Positions 43,201 to 45,505 of a stretch of DNA of 64,000 bases are shown here, piece by piece. The position numbers and the translations under genes are program-made. How positions within the stretch are numbered: position 1 is the first letter of the stretch; each line of letters starts with the position of its first letter. The notes below the pieces were generated by a model. It was given only the letters and a program-made list of their open reading frames with translations. It was not told the DNA's origin and made no database searches. Source of the stretch: Lithodes maja (lineage: Eukaryota > Arthropoda > Malacostraca > Decapoda > Lithodidae); assembly GCA_037953745.1 (NCBI GenBank), contig JBAKBP010006553.1:45127-109126 (forward strand). The letters are read 5' to 3'.

Positions 43201-44094
43201 TGTAGGAACGCTAAAAGCAGTAACAAGGAATAGGGTGGTCAGCATGGAAGTAGGAAAGTCATAGCATGATAGTGTTGTAATCCCGACATTTACGTACGGG
43301 AGTGAAGCATGGACGTTGTTGGAGAGGCACAAATCAAGAGTGCAAGGGGTGGAAATGAGTTACTTGAGAAGTGCATGTGGAGTTACATGGATGGATAGAC
43401 TGACGAATGAGGAAGTAAGAGAGCGGTATGATGTGGATATGCTGGAAAGTGTGAAAAGGAACACCTTGAGATAGTTCGGCCATGTGAAACATATGGGAAG
43501 CGAGAGAATGACTAAGAGTGTACGAGATTGAGGTAGAGGGAGACCGAGTGTGAGGTGGAAGGATGGAGTTGAGAGGTATATGAGAAAAAGCGATGTTGGT
43601 TGGAAGGAGGGGCACCGGCTGACAGGGAACAGAGGTGTTTTGGGGCGATTCATTTGAGGCCACCCCTTCTGGGATCATGGCATCTGGCCAACAAAACTTG
43701 TGTGCTACCACAAATTATACAGAAAATGCCGATAATAAATTGATGAACTTTAACTACATATATTTCTTAGGCAAGTGATATTCCGTTTCAAATCTGAACA
43801 AAGTGTTTATTATCAAGCTCTTTTCAAATGTGTCACCGAGTTTATTTTTGTAACTCTAAAAAAAAGACATTTTATGTTGATTAGGTGCAATACATTAATC
43901 AATTCAGTTACTGTATATTTGCAGGTGTGGTGAGGGTCGGGAGCTGCAAAGTAATGGTGGAGGGAGAGCAAGAGCTGTGGTGGAGACTAGTGGTGGTGGT
44001 GGTAGAAGTGGTGGTGGAGTATGTGTGGATGTGGACGAGTGTCACTCCTGGAGACCCTGCCTACACGCCGCCAAATGTCAAAACACTAGACCTA
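2643..44094 (+). CDS. CadN-like: Neural-cadherin-like gene, partial (13 exons in window)
   Basis: Thirteen exons with AG/GT borders and matching phases join into about 1,424 codons of an adhesion receptor. Domain order is: end of a cadherin repeat (DLNDNP), a partial repeat with VYVEDLDDWDW, a membrane-proximal region ending LGVIVLEVGVDVC, EGF (CLNGGRC), LamG1 (ends FEGCIRNLRYNGE), a reduced EGF, LamG2 (DDGQWHKVTFA), and two EGF-like modules. This order and these anchor motifs are those of arthropod CadN proteins, which mediate calcium-dependent homophilic adhesion of neurons and signal through catenins. Exons: 2643/2721-2923, 4379-4560, 8205-8358, 10672-10917, 11112-12397, 16086-16728, 17646-18041, 18641-18705, 20792-20977, 31128-31349, 31767-32098, 42416-42605, 43925-44094. 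Both gene ends lie outside the window. Whether it is the CadN1 or CadN2 type is not decidable here. Confidence 0.88.
2721..2923 (+). CDS. CadN-like: CadN-like exon 1: C-terminal half of a cadherin repeat
   Basis: The frame encodes EGVVSLLRALDRE, VARDSG and VADLNDNP. These are the LDRE, DxG and DxNDNxP calcium-binding signatures of the second half of a cadherin repeat. It ends at a codon boundary in CTT GTG followed by GTAAGT (donor at 2924). The AG at 2719-2720 follows a pyrimidine-rich stretch and would serve as acceptor if the exon starts here, leaving two bases to complete a codon from an upstream exon. The next exon begins in phase 0 and continues naturally with PQRREVPLGRVYVEDLDD. Confidence 0.88.
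3267..3703. mobile_element. piggyBac-like MITE (TTAA-flanked)
   Basis: The left end is TTAA followed by CCCACTGAGCACCAG. The right end read on the minus strand is TTAA followed by CCCATTGAGGACCAG. Both ends therefore share a TTAA target duplication and a CCC-starting inverted repeat of about 16 bp, the pattern of piggyBac-superfamily elements. There is no transposase frame in the 0.44 kb body, so it is non-autonomous. It lies in intron 1. Confidence 0.7.
3725..3800 (+). mobile_element. Short LINE fragment (RT start)
   Basis: The frame encodes DGVPPVVLKNC, matching the DGVPPVVLKNC block of the reverse transcriptase at 21305-23563. The piece is under 100 bp, follows the MITE at 3267-3703, and is a relic of the same LINE family. 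Confidence 0.55.
4379..4560 (+). CDS. CadN-like: CadN-like exon 2: VYVEDLDDWDW segment
   Basis: The acceptor is CTCCTTAG ending at 4378 and the donor is GTAAGT at 4561. The frame (phase 0 in, phase 2 out) encodes PLGRVYVEDLDDWDW followed by FSLSPSTGHLSMLPQTKDG. The YVEDLDDWD...F.L...TG.L.M...T.DG pattern is characteristic of the last cadherin-like repeat of CadN proteins, just before the membrane-proximal region. The sequence continues in exon 3 with YELSFSVSD. The short H/N-rich loop (TDHHNH) sits between strands. Confidence 0.92.
4561..5629. other. Intron 2, left part; microsatellite only
   Basis: No coding or RNA feature was found apart from the (GA)n tract at 5178-5286 and a T-run at 5093-5112. 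The two overlapping plus-strand frames made of Arg-Glu repeats are translations of the microsatellite. Confidence 0.5.
5178..5286. repeat. (GA)n microsatellite with GACA interruptions
   Basis: About 100 bp of uninterrupted GA dinucleotides, with three ACAGAG interruptions near its 3' part. Confidence 0.95.
5630..6420 (+). mobile_element. LINE reverse-transcriptase 3' fragment (decayed)
   Basis: The fragment begins in the middle of the catalytic region (TVLFSDNEW-like reading) and continues through FKYVGSMISKDESM, VVSMEVKK and a thumb region with HVERMGSKRMTKR. Several stops and frameshifts make it a pseudogene. It ends in a short ATAGATAGATA tail at 6406-6419, like the GATA-type 3' tail of the next element. 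It is the same family as the fragments at 893-1866, 42716-43700 and 63694-64000. Confidence 0.8.
6425..7366 (+). mobile_element. LINE 3' fragment with (GATA)n tail
   Basis: An open frame at 6430-6936 encodes the RT C-terminal region: VMYGAETWVLKKKEKR, then MEMSCLRSMCGVTRRD, HVERMGDERLTKRI and GRPPLRWRDCVRKALDD. It is followed by a GC-richer 3' UTR and a GATA tail at 7309-7366. The catalytic domain is missing (5' truncation). It is related to, but distinct from, the fragment immediately upstream. The frame is open for 168 codons, so this is a younger copy. Confidence 0.82.
7309..7366. repeat. (GATA)n microsatellite, 3' tail of LINE
   Basis: Tandem GATA units directly after the LINE 3' UTR. 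Comparable tetranucleotide tails occur at 6406-6419, 15393-15408 (minus) and 63694-63712 (minus), so the tail seems to belong to the LINE rather than to the target. Confidence 0.85.
7367..8204. other. Intron 2, right part
   Basis: AT-rich intron with a (TA)n tract at 8117-8141 just before exon 3. Near 7985-8055 there are tRNA-like boxes (a box A-like motif on the minus strand and GTTCGAATCC on the plus strand) in conflicting orientation, so no tRNA or SINE is called. Confidence 0.4.
8205..8358 (+). CDS. CadN-like: CadN-like exon 3: end of last cadherin-like repeat
   Basis: The acceptor CTTCCCCAG ends at 8204 and the donor GTATAGG starts at 8359. The first base completes the Lys codon of exon 2, and the exon ends in phase 0. 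It encodes YELSFSVSDPGQGQV, then VVVEVRSV, and ends NISPRTLIKE. The Y.L.F.VSD strand and the ISP..L.. motif are the known transition from the last cadherin repeat to the membrane-proximal region in CadN proteins. Confidence 0.9.
8359..10671. other. Intron 3, no gene seen
   Basis: A 2.3 kb AT-rich intron. Apart from a probable LINE 3'-end relic at 10455-10535, no coding, RNA or repeat feature could be supported. Confidence 0.45.
10455..10535 (+). mobile_element. LINE 3'-end relic
   Basis: The text CTATCACTTTCAACATTGGG, then GAGACACTTGTTACAGGCAG, resembles the 3' UTR of the LINE at 21305-23665 (CACTCTTTCAACTATGGGGG, then AGGCACTCGCTATAGGCAG). A similar relic lies at 26046-26120. Only the terminal 80 bp is left. 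Confidence 0.5.
10672..10917 (+). CDS. CadN-like: CadN-like exon 4: membrane-proximal region
   Basis: The acceptor is TTAACTTACAG ending at 10671 and the donor is GTAAGA at 10918. The exon is 82 codons in phase 0. It begins GSLLQRLLGLVQLWARG and ends YSVVWLSPPPSLHNFHLLLL plus SRKHE. Between them is a charged low-complexity run of Glu, Arg and Gly. It matches in position the CadN segment between the last cadherin repeat and the I-x-V/D-E-C motif. Sequence similarity is weak in the middle. The call rests on the intact frame, the phases and the flanking exons. Confidence 0.82.
11112..12397 (+). CDS. CadN-like: CadN-like exon 5: large low-complexity inserts and start of EGF1
   Basis: The acceptor TTTCCATAG ends at 11111 and the donor GTAAGT starts at 12398. 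The exon holds 428 codons plus 2 bases, all open. It starts SKALGVIVLEVGVDVC (family anchor). Then come about 235 codons rich in S, Q, N and H (11163-11867), a conserved island with VAYTVVESGNRAVVG and KICVCT (11868-11963), and a second insert of about 126 codons rich in Y, N, Q and H with NYQHQ-like repeats. It ends with CSPSTCLNGGRC, the start of an EGF. In known CadN proteins the two anchors lie only a few dozen residues apart, so both inserts are expansions. The antisense frames across this exon are composition shadows. Confidence 0.86.
12579..12594. repeat. Poly(G) run
   Basis: About 15 consecutive G residues in intron 5. It could form a quadruplex and is a likely place for assembly length error. 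Confidence 0.85.
12786..13287 (+). mobile_element. tRNA-derived SINE inserted in a CR1 LINE
   Basis: The tRNA-like head contains GTGGTGGAGTGGTCATGCC and the box B form GGGTTCAAATCCC (12834-12846). The body shares CTCAATAGGTGGCGTTCTGA and a 3' segment ending GAGGGAGTAGTTGGAATATA, with an A-tail at 13259-13286. Two further copies are at 32191-32727 and 34729-35190. This copy has lost the TAA of the anticodon-like loop. It splits CR1 sequence on both sides, so it is younger than that LINE piece. Confidence 0.85.
13288..14220 (+). pseudogene. CR1 ORF2 3' part, frameshifted
   Basis: This is the RT region from SSGVPQGSVLGP through SKFADDTKIAN to the C-terminal thumb (LNPRLTAFVNK). One T is missing near 13490 compared with the two long copies, shifting the frame between WAQI and WQMSFNADK. 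The rest is over 95% identical at protein level by eye. It cannot make a functional protein. Confidence 0.9.
14441..14957. other. Intron 5, no gene seen
   Basis: AT-rich sequence between the CR1 3' end and the (TG)n tract, with no recognised feature. Confidence 0.4.
14958..15042. repeat. (TG)n microsatellite
   Basis: About 40 uninterrupted TG units. The Cys-Val and His-Thr frames over it are artefacts. Confidence 0.95.
15391..15790 (-). mobile_element. LINE 3' UTR fragment (minus) with 65-bp tandem duplication
   Basis: On the minus strand it ends in GATAGATAGATAGA preceded by TCTGGCAATA, like the LINE 3' end at 63694-64000 (GGCAATAGATATATAGATAG). Inside are two head-to-tail copies of a 65-bp unit (15645-15709 and 15710-15775) sharing AACGAGTCCCATCCACCC-type text. 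No coding frame remains. Confidence 0.6.
16086..16728 (+). CDS. CadN-like: CadN-like exon 6: end of EGF1 and first part of LamG1
   Basis: The acceptor TTTCCAG ends at 16085 and the donor GTCAGT starts at 16729. The first base completes a Lys codon, and the exon ends in phase 0. CICPSGTQPPRC closes the EGF begun in exon 5. Then STWLPPLPPCSQAHVTFEF and TGLLYSGP give the start of LamG1. About 100 codons of charged low-complexity sequence (16282-16584; repeats like ENHRTLWRN and ENHRDLKK) are inserted after the third strand. QLAVGLKAGKPHMTLDLGAG and DGRWHRLDLVWREQ then resume the LamG fold. Confidence 0.92.
16729..17645. other. Intron 6, no feature seen
   Basis: AT-rich intron. No repeat family shared with other parts of the window was recognised. 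Confidence 0.45.
17646..18041 (+). CDS. CadN-like: CadN-like exon 7: C-terminal part of LamG1
   Basis: The acceptor TTGTCTTCAG ends at 17645 and the exon is 132 codons, phase 0 to phase 0. It begins VAEIIVDLCLGASL, continues with a P/T-rich loop, then GASILNTGRLLELGG, another acidic N/Q-rich loop, and ends GGMFEGCIRNLRYNGE. The FEGCIRN.R.NGE motif is the terminal strand and Cys of LamG domains. The donor GTGGGT at 18042 is weak. It was chosen because exon 8 then reads LLDLSVRVGD without stops, whereas GTGAGG five bases upstream leads to an early stop. Confidence 0.9.
18042..18640. other. Intron 7, no feature seen
   Basis: A 0.6 kb AT-rich intron with no recognised repeat. Confidence 0.5.
18641..18705 (+). 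CDS. CadN-like: CadN-like exon 8: LamG1 to EGF linker
   Basis: A 65-bp exon bounded by TTCTCCTACAG (ending 18640) and GTAAGG (18706). It reads LLDLSVRVGDVGVTT, then TQCDEE, completing NGE-LLDL, the last strand of LamG1, and starting the next Cys-rich module. It enters in phase 0 and leaves in phase 2, joining exon 9 as T-CREKGC. It is too short to stand on its own but fits exactly between its neighbours. Confidence 0.88.
18858..19097. mobile_element. piggyBac-like MITE
   Basis: The left end is TTAA followed by CCCTTTCACGCATTTATGAC. The right end on the minus strand is TTAG followed by CCCTTTCACGCATATGACG. The inverted repeat is about 20 bp, the flank is TTAA (mutated to CTAA on the right), and there is no coding capacity. 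Its right flank is the insertion site of the element at 19098-20769. Confidence 0.72.
19098..20769. mobile_element. Harbinger-like TIR element next to exon 9
   Basis: It starts AGCTCGGTTCACACATTCCC. The right end on the minus strand starts AGCTTGAGTCACACATTCCC, and the similarity continues for about 45 bp (TCCTGACCTCCCGTCC and onward). It is flanked by TAA on both sides (19095-19097 and 20770-20772). The TWA target duplication and these ends suggest the PIF/Harbinger superfamily. No transposase frame is seen. The body holds a fragment of another MITE (about 19552-19700) and a 148-bp tandem array (19708-20356). Confidence 0.72.
19708..20356. repeat. 148-bp tandem array (three units), nested
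   Basis: Equivalent points (GCAGCGAAACG-type text) occur at 19722, 19871 and 20019, giving spacings of 149 and 148 bp. The array is followed by a unique part with an A-run (20281-20306) and the end GGCTGGCACTCAGTGGG. The same block occurs inverted at 23987-24930 with five units. Confidence 0.75.
20792..20977 (+). CDS. CadN-like: CadN-like exon 9: reduced EGF and start of LamG2
   Basis: The acceptor CCTCCTTTTCTTCCATCAG ends at 20791 and the donor GTTAGT starts at 20978. The sequence reads CREKGCVGGGKGGGGGC, then a Pro/Thr/Ser-rich hinge, then LTPNSYIRVALSF, TPLAYSTTISLR. The SY.R.ALSF strand starts LamG2 in CadN proteins. The EGF expected here is reduced to four closely spaced cysteines (one from exon 8) around a Gly run. 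Exon 10 continues with LRTVQSEAQLLSL in phase. The acceptor lies only 22 nt from the end of a transposon. Confidence 0.88.
21305..23563 (+). CDS. LINE reverse transcriptase, N-terminally truncated
   Basis: About 750 codons remain open. After the last endonuclease motif (SSDHKLI) comes a linker. The RT follows with LNTNKAYGPDGVPPVVLKNC, PVPKKGDRSQPSNYRPIAL, FLKGRSTGDLL, DISKAFDRVWH, NSGVPQGSVLSPILFLIFIN and the catalytic HSYADDSTLHYS. The C-terminus has the GIVRPCIEYCSHVWGG thumb motif. The protein would prime and copy LINE RNA at a nicked target, but without most of its endonuclease this copy is not autonomous. No stop interrupts the RT, so the insertion is fairly recent. Confidence 0.9.
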   Translation, partial: VSPSSYTVDLFSPLGSSDHKLISVTCPISPVQPPDPPSRRRLWHFGAADWEALRQYFFDFPWNDFCFHGRGPSESAERITEVILSGMEAYIPFSFSQTNAKKSWFTHACSTAVRNKEEAFKRYRRLKTQDSHSSYVSARNQAKSVLRLAKHSFINNKCTELSNSSSSQAFWHLAKNLSNNFSSSSFPPLSHSDGSTITSSSDKAKLFAQTFARNSTLDDSGAIPPSPPSSLLLMPNFLISSKDVLFTLSGLNTNKAYGPDGVPPVVLKNCASVLTPCLGKLFRLCLSSNVFPSCWKFAHIQPVPKKGDRSQPSNYRPIALISCLSKVFETILASKFLKHFSSHNLLSDRQYGFLKGRSTGDLLSYLTNSWSSSFRDFGETFSIALDISKAFDRVWHKSLISKLPSFGFYPSICAFVSNFLSGRSIAAVVDGHCSLPHPINSGVPQGSVLSPILFLIFINDLLNCTLIPIHSYADDSTLHYSISFSERPSQQSLNNKRNEAIELLNSDLNTISNWGRENLVNFNASKTQFLHLSTRQDLPADYPLFFNNTKINPSSSLNILGVSFSSALIWKDHITSLAKAASQKLGVLNRLRGFFSPAQLLALYRGIVRPCIEYCSHVWGGSSHTALLDKVERKGFRIINSRPLTNSLQSLSLRRNVASLSLFYRYYNNQCSSELSQCIPPPLRRARGTRLATQSHPYSVQLSNPRVKRYSQTFFYSTAELWNSLPESVFPSSYDLNCFKLRVSRHFGSNVP
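21305..23665 (+). mobile_element. 5'-truncated Jockey/I-group-type LINE with poly(A)
   Basis: The element begins within the endonuclease domain, just before the SSDHKLI motif, and ends in an A-run at 23644-23665 after a short 3' UTR. It is inserted inside the TIR element 21083-25491. Relics of the same family are at 3725-3800 (RT), 10455-10535, 26046-26120 and 59515-59690 (3' ends). A clear target duplication was not found. Confidence 0.85.
23987..24930. repeat. 147-bp tandem array (five units) in a TTAA-type element
   Basis: GCCGCCACAG-type text recurs at 24317, 24464, 24611, 24758 and 24906, with spacings of 147, 147, 147 and 148 bp. The block begins TTAACCTGCTGAGTGCCAG, similar to the MITE end at 3267 (TTAACCCACTGAGCACCAG), followed by a T-run (24040-24058). 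It is the inverted counterpart of 19708-20356 but has two more units. Confidence 0.8.
25504..25798. mobile_element. Small TIR element with 17-bp direct flanking repeats
   Basis: Inverted ends of about 30 bp (TGAGGAGGTCCCTGCCAGAG at 25521, with its reverse complement ending at about 25780) enclose 260 bp. The element is bordered by direct repeats GTTATGGGGAGAGTGTA (25504) and GTTATGGGGAGATTGTA (25782), which differ at one base. No coding frame is present. Confidence 0.65.
26046..26120 (+). mobile_element. LINE 3'-end relic
   Basis: TTACTCTTTCGACTTTGGGA, then GAGACGCTTGTAACAGGCAG and a T-rich run, resemble the 3' UTR of the LINE at 21305-23665. Confidence 0.5.
26881..27515. repeat. 32-bp minisatellite, 20 copies
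   Basis: The unit TTACTGTACTATACTATAAG plus TTGTAGTGTAGT is repeated head to tail. The 635-bp span equals twenty 32-bp units minus one 5-bp deletion near 27145. Only a few single-base variants occur (for example ATAAATTG near 27215 and ATAACTTG in the last unit), so the array is recent or homogenised. Confidence 0.95.
27848..28276 (+). pseudogene. Transposon-borne protein, N-terminal part (internally deleted)
   Basis: An ATG-initiated frame of 142 codons. It carries a CxxC pair (WSKCCLCQKDK), a conserved-looking RLDEGDGIDATLRRN block, CRLLFNNSKLNRA and a basic tail before a last Cys (QTCIFW). I recognise this as the N-terminal region of a large multi-copy protein seen in many invertebrate genomes and thought to belong to mobile elements; its function is unknown. 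The frame stops at 28276, where the C-terminal part begins in another frame (28237-28653). The long middle part of the family is absent, so this copy is a deletion derivative. Confidence 0.65.
28237..28653 (+). pseudogene. Transposon-borne protein, C-terminal CXC-like part
   Basis: A 138-codon frame overlapping the previous one. It has IPPTRAALLQHTRRAAFQAG, a WGW motif and a Cys-rich end, KCGCKSDCRGRCKCYRLG followed by CTALCTCKC, resembling CXC/tesmin-type zinc-binding cysteine clusters. In the parent family this is the extreme C-terminus. Here it lies directly after the N-terminal part, out of frame, which implies an internal deletion and a frameshift. DNA binding is an inference from the Cys pattern only. 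Confidence 0.6.
28894..29304. mobile_element. piggyBac-like MITE nested in TIR arm
   Basis: The left end is TTAACCCCAGAAGGCCG. The right end read on the minus strand is TTAACCCGAGGAGGCCGG. It sits at a TTAA at the inner edge of the right arm of the 26321-29627 element. Confidence 0.68.
29628..30190. other. Intron 9 segment, no gene called
   Basis: Contains a GC-richer stretch with a 61-codon frame (29819-30004) that has eight cysteines and ends before GTAAGT. It is not called as an exon because exons 9 and 10 already join inside one LamG domain. Confidence 0.4.
30191..30487. mobile_element. Possible TTAA-type MITE
   Basis: Flanked by TTAACCCTCTC on the left and GACAGGGTTAA on the right. Only about ten terminal bases match, so the assignment is weaker than for the other TTAA elements. 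Inside, GGACGCCATCGCG and GGACGCGATGGCGTCC form an internal inverted repeat. Confidence 0.45.
30488..31127. other. Intron 9, right part
   Basis: AT-rich, with an A-run at 30904-30916. No feature is recognised before the acceptor at 31127. Confidence 0.45.
31128..31349 (+). CDS. CadN-like: CadN-like exon 10: LamG2 core
   Basis: The acceptor CAACTCTCAG ends at 31127 and the donor GTGAGA starts at 31350. It reads LRTVQSEAQLLSLVQD, a Gly/Glu-rich loop, then GLRLWLERGRVCGG, and TGVAVDDGQWHKVTFA. This is the strand order of a LamG domain, and VDDGQWHKV is a hallmark of CadN LamG2. The exon enters and leaves in phase 2. Two extra cysteines (in GRVCGG and NLCLTG) flank a Pro/His loop. Confidence 0.92.
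31767..32098 (+). CDS. CadN-like: CadN-like exon 11: LamG2 strands with acidic/Pro insert
   Basis: The acceptor TTTCCAG ends at 31766 and the donor GTAGGT starts at 32099. It starts RGVATILTMDDSDEQHFNIS (ligand-binding side strands of LamG2). It then carries about 70 codons of insert with GPLSHMGPLLPEDPLSPDS-type repeats and a Gly/Glu run. It ends VVHIGGTWQYPGG and GDHFQ, joining exon 12 as HFQGCISEVEISG, the closing Cys strand. The DNA of the insert has imperfect short repeats around CCCCTTGT/CCCCCTGTC, pointing to slippage growth. Confidence 0.9.
32191..32727 (+). mobile_element. tRNA-derived SINE, most complete copy
   Basis: The head reads TGGTGTGGTGGAGTGGTC, followed by an anticodon-like arm with loop CTGGTAA (anticodon GGT if folded canonically, hence Thr-like) and box B GGGTTCGAATCCC (32239-32251). 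The body of about 450 bp ends GAGGGAGTAGTTGGAATATA plus an A-rich tail at 32717-32728. It starts 93 bp after the exon 11 donor. Confidence 0.85.
32770..33060. repeat. Fragment of a TTAAGGGG-type MITE family
   Basis: Starts TTAAGGGGAAATGGG and shares CCCCCTTCTCCCT and TCAATATTAAGACCTTTCGT text with 62578-62830 and, inverted, with 36226-36512 and 41800-42030. The right end is unclear. Confidence 0.55.
33061..34189. other. Intron 11 segment, microsatellite only
   Basis: AT-rich, with short A/T-rich repeats (AAATAAATAAAT near 33560 and 33660) and (GA)n at 33895-33924. No coding feature is seen. Confidence 0.45.
33895..33924. repeat. (GA)n microsatellite
   Basis: About fifteen GA units. Confidence 0.9.
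34188..34255. repeat. (GA)n microsatellite
   Basis: More than thirty uninterrupted GA units. Confidence 0.95.
34560..34680. repeat. Unclassified dispersed repeat, copy 1
   Basis: Shares AGGGTCAGC, AGGGAATAGGTG and ATTTACA-CC-ATTTGTTC blocks in the same order with 56775-56895. No TIR or coding frame was found. Confidence 0.55.
34729..35190 (+). mobile_element. tRNA-derived SINE with internal deletion
   Basis: A third copy of the family at 12786 and 32191. Box B is mutated to GGGTTAGAATCCC, and a segment after ATTATTGTGATGGA is missing relative to the 32191 copy. The 3' part ends GAGAGTAAGTTGGAATATAG. Confidence 0.82.
35191..36225. other. Intron 11 segment, nothing recognised
   Basis: Mostly AT-rich. 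A 20-bp block (CTTGCGACGGGACCGGAAAA) occurs twice, near 35660 and 35713. No supported gene. Confidence 0.4.
36226..36512. mobile_element. TTAA-flanked MITE (GCTCGC family)
   Basis: Bordered by TTAA at 36226 and 36509, with inner ends CCCCCTTGAG and CTCAAGTGGAG-CTCCCC. Contains TTTCGGTAGAAAAATTTCC and GGCTCGCTATCGCTCGCCAG, shared with copies at 36532, 41800, 59743 and 62578. Confidence 0.6.
36532..36915. mobile_element. Foldback MITE with long inverted arms
   Basis: TTAAGGGAGCCCACCTCG on the left, and the complementary GGTGACCCCCCTTAA on the right. The arms share TGTATCCATTTGGCCCCATT, TGTTTTAAGAC and CCCATCCAGGTGTC in inverted order for over 100 bp around a short centre with GCGAGC.CGCTCGC. 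Same family as 59743-60113. Confidence 0.72.
37020..37203. repeat. (CA)n/(CT)n compound microsatellite
   Basis: CA and CT tracts mixed from 37020, ending in a pure (CT)n of over 30 units at 37135-37200, about 45 bp before a CR1-like LINE. Confidence 0.9.
37245..39420 (+). mobile_element. Divergent CR1-type LINE, 5'-truncated
   Basis: Begins just after the endonuclease SDH region (IRFQINMTH) and runs to the end of ORF2 at 39404. It is about 50% similar by eye to the other CR1 copies, so it is a separate family. It lies in intron 11 of the cadherin gene. Confidence 0.88.
37279..39404 (+). pseudogene. CR1-type ORF2 (RT) with two frameshifts
   Basis: Three frames in order, 37279-38130, 38096-39016 and 38934-39404, give a linker, LHVNKSPGPDMFIPKIL, YRPISLTSVIGKMCES, QHGFRAKRS, VYLDFQKAFHKVPHDK, TSGVPQGSVLGPVLFIIYIN, then SKFVDDTKIGN, and a thumb with VRPHLEYAVQFWSPH. 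The catalytic box reads FVDD instead of FADD, and the KAFDKVP box has His for Asp (KAFHKVP); that Asp is a second catalytic residue. Frameshifts lie near 38125 and 38930. The copy is inactive. Confidence 0.9.
39876..39995. repeat. (CT)n tracts
   Basis: Short CT/TC tracts at about 39880-39902 and 39958-39993, separated by a segment beginning ATGGTCACTAAACATAC. Confidence 0.85.
39996..40955. other. Intron 11 segment, no gene seen
   Basis: No supported frame. A weak tRNA-like stretch with GGGTTCATTCCC lies at about 40215-40262 and may be a decayed SINE head. Confidence 0.35.
40956..41470 (-). mobile_element. Highly decayed LINE relic (minus)
   Basis: On the minus strand, text near 41135-41190 reads KTLVLLVLLYGCDTLTL, like the thumb motif LL.LYG.ETW.L found in LINE RTs. 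Stops and frame breaks are frequent. Only the relic status is supported. Confidence 0.4.
41800..42030. repeat. MITE fragment (GCTCGC family)
   Basis: Shares CGAAGGCCGGTTCCTC, TAAATTACAGGCT-GCTATCGCTC and AAACATGAGGGAGAA with 36226-36512. Confidence 0.6.
42416..42605 (+). CDS. CadN-like: CadN-like exon 12: end of LamG2 and start of EGF2
   Basis: The acceptor TTTCTTTATTGCTAG ends at 42415 and the donor GTATGT starts at 42606. It reads GCISEVEISGRPLPLPPSVN (closing LamG2), a basic linker, then CDAPPACTNITCPPHLTCVD and TWRSHYCG. The C...C.N..CP....CVD.W..Y.C pattern is the EGF-like module that follows LamG2 in CadN. It enters in phase 1 and leaves in phase 2. The C-rich DNA (CCCCCTCCCC) causes the Pro run. 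Confidence 0.92.
42716..43700 (+). mobile_element. LINE RT fragment in intron 12 (decayed)
   Basis: Plus-strand broken frames match the LINE family at 893-1866: a KLLKAV-like start, GLKQGCMMSPWLV, the FADDTVLISDNEW region at 42937-42975, and the C-terminal part to GTGTTTTGGGGCGATTCATT near 43650. Many frameshifts. The longer minus-strand frames here are antisense shadows. Confidence 0.78.
43925..44094 (+). CDS. CadN-like: CadN-like exon 13: end of EGF2 and start of EGF3
   Basis: The acceptor TATTTGCAG ends at 43924 and the donor GTAAGT starts at 44095. It reads CGEGRELQSNGGGRAR, a Gly/Ser run, then CVDVDECHSWRPCLHAAKCQ and NTRP. The DVDEC start and the C-x(4)-C-x(4)-C spacing mark the last EGF before the membrane in CadN proteins. 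It leaves in phase 1. The rest of this EGF and the membrane span are not found downstream in the window. Confidence 0.9.
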
Positions 44095-44160
44095 GTAAGT
44101 GAGCCAACCTTCTGGTATAGTTACTGGGTCACATTTACTGTCAAGACGTTATGATCATGA

Positions 44161-44376
44161 TTAGCTCTTTGAAGATTATGACGTAATTTGACAATTTTCT
44201 CTGGCTATCATTAGACGATTTTATACAATTTACGAAGGATCTGTGGTAATTATATGGATAACGAAAATCTCAATTAACCCTATGACTTCCAAATAACCTT
44301 CCTGATCTCAATAAAATCGTTTAATAATAGCCAGAAAGCAGAAAAGAAATTAGTAATCTAAATTTGAAAGGGTTAA
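44161..44376. mobile_element. piggyBac-like MITE
   Basis: The left end is TTAGCTCTTTGAAGATTATG. The right end ends TTTGAAAGGGTTAA. The interior CTCTGGCTATCATTAGACGA is shared with the element at 60110-60323. Confidence 0.55.
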
Positions 44377-45505
44377 GGATTGGCACAATGAATATACATT
44401 TGTGGAAGAAATAGACAATGGACAAGGATCTGGTGATAATAGCCAAAGAAAGAGCAAGATAACCAGCACAACTATAACAAGTGCACCAATCACTAGACGT
44501 AAACAAGGTGGCACGAAGAAGAAAAATAGTATCTGTTACCATCCAATTTCTTAACATCAAAAAACTACTTACACTATGATCTCGGATTGGTTCACATCCG
44601 CATGTAGTAATCAAAGGATGTGGTCGTAGGTTAGTCTAGATTATGATGTCACTACCAACATAAATTATGACTATAATAATCCGGCTCATGCTACCATTAC
44701 ATACTCATACTCTCTCTCTCTCTCTCTCTCATGTGATTCAGGCTATGAGGAGAGACTGTAATTTGATATTTCAGTTCCATTCTCAGACTTCCTGCCGCCT
44801 CCCTCGCTCCCATCCTCCATAATGCCAAGTTCTCTGTTACGCTCTTCCTCCCCTTGTCAGTGTGGCAACGTATCTTTCTATCTTTATCATATATCTATCA
44901 ATTTATCTGGCTAGTGACCTCTTTATCTTTCTCTCACTGTTTGTCTTTTCATTTCCTTCCTTTTCTATTGTCTTATTCATCCTTTGCTCATCTCCAATCT
45001 CACTTCTTCGGCTTGTTTTCCTTTTCTAATCCAATATGAAGACACATAAACCATGCTTTAATTTATACATCATTGTCGTGTTGTTTGTTTTGTTTTAGCT
45101 TAGTTTAACTTGTTGAATGCAATTCTGATGAATGCCAGTTGAAGTTAACTGTAGAATGGGAAGATCTAAGATGACCATGCCATTTTGTAATACCCTTTCT
45201 CCGTGATAAATCTGATGTGGCCTAAACAAAGCCAATTAGGTGTTGGACTTTTAACAACATTAATCATGAGTTTCTTTTGAGCTAAAAATCCAGCTAGGGA
45301 ACCTCCAGAACTCAGCTGAGTATCGTATATTCTTGGTGGACATCGCGTTACCTGGGGATATCAGGGTAACAATATCCAGAAACTATAGCGTCGTAGTGGA
45401 GCCAAGTATCATTCATATGACTTAGGCTAAATGCTCTAAAGCCATATGACTAACCTCCCAATCTTGGGAAGGATAATACAACTTTAAGTGGCAAGCGAGG
45501 TAAAA
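44377..45505. other. Intron 13 segment, nothing recognised
   Basis: AT-rich, with a short (CT)n at 44709-44730. No exon with EGF, membrane or catenin-binding features could be found. Confidence 0.45.
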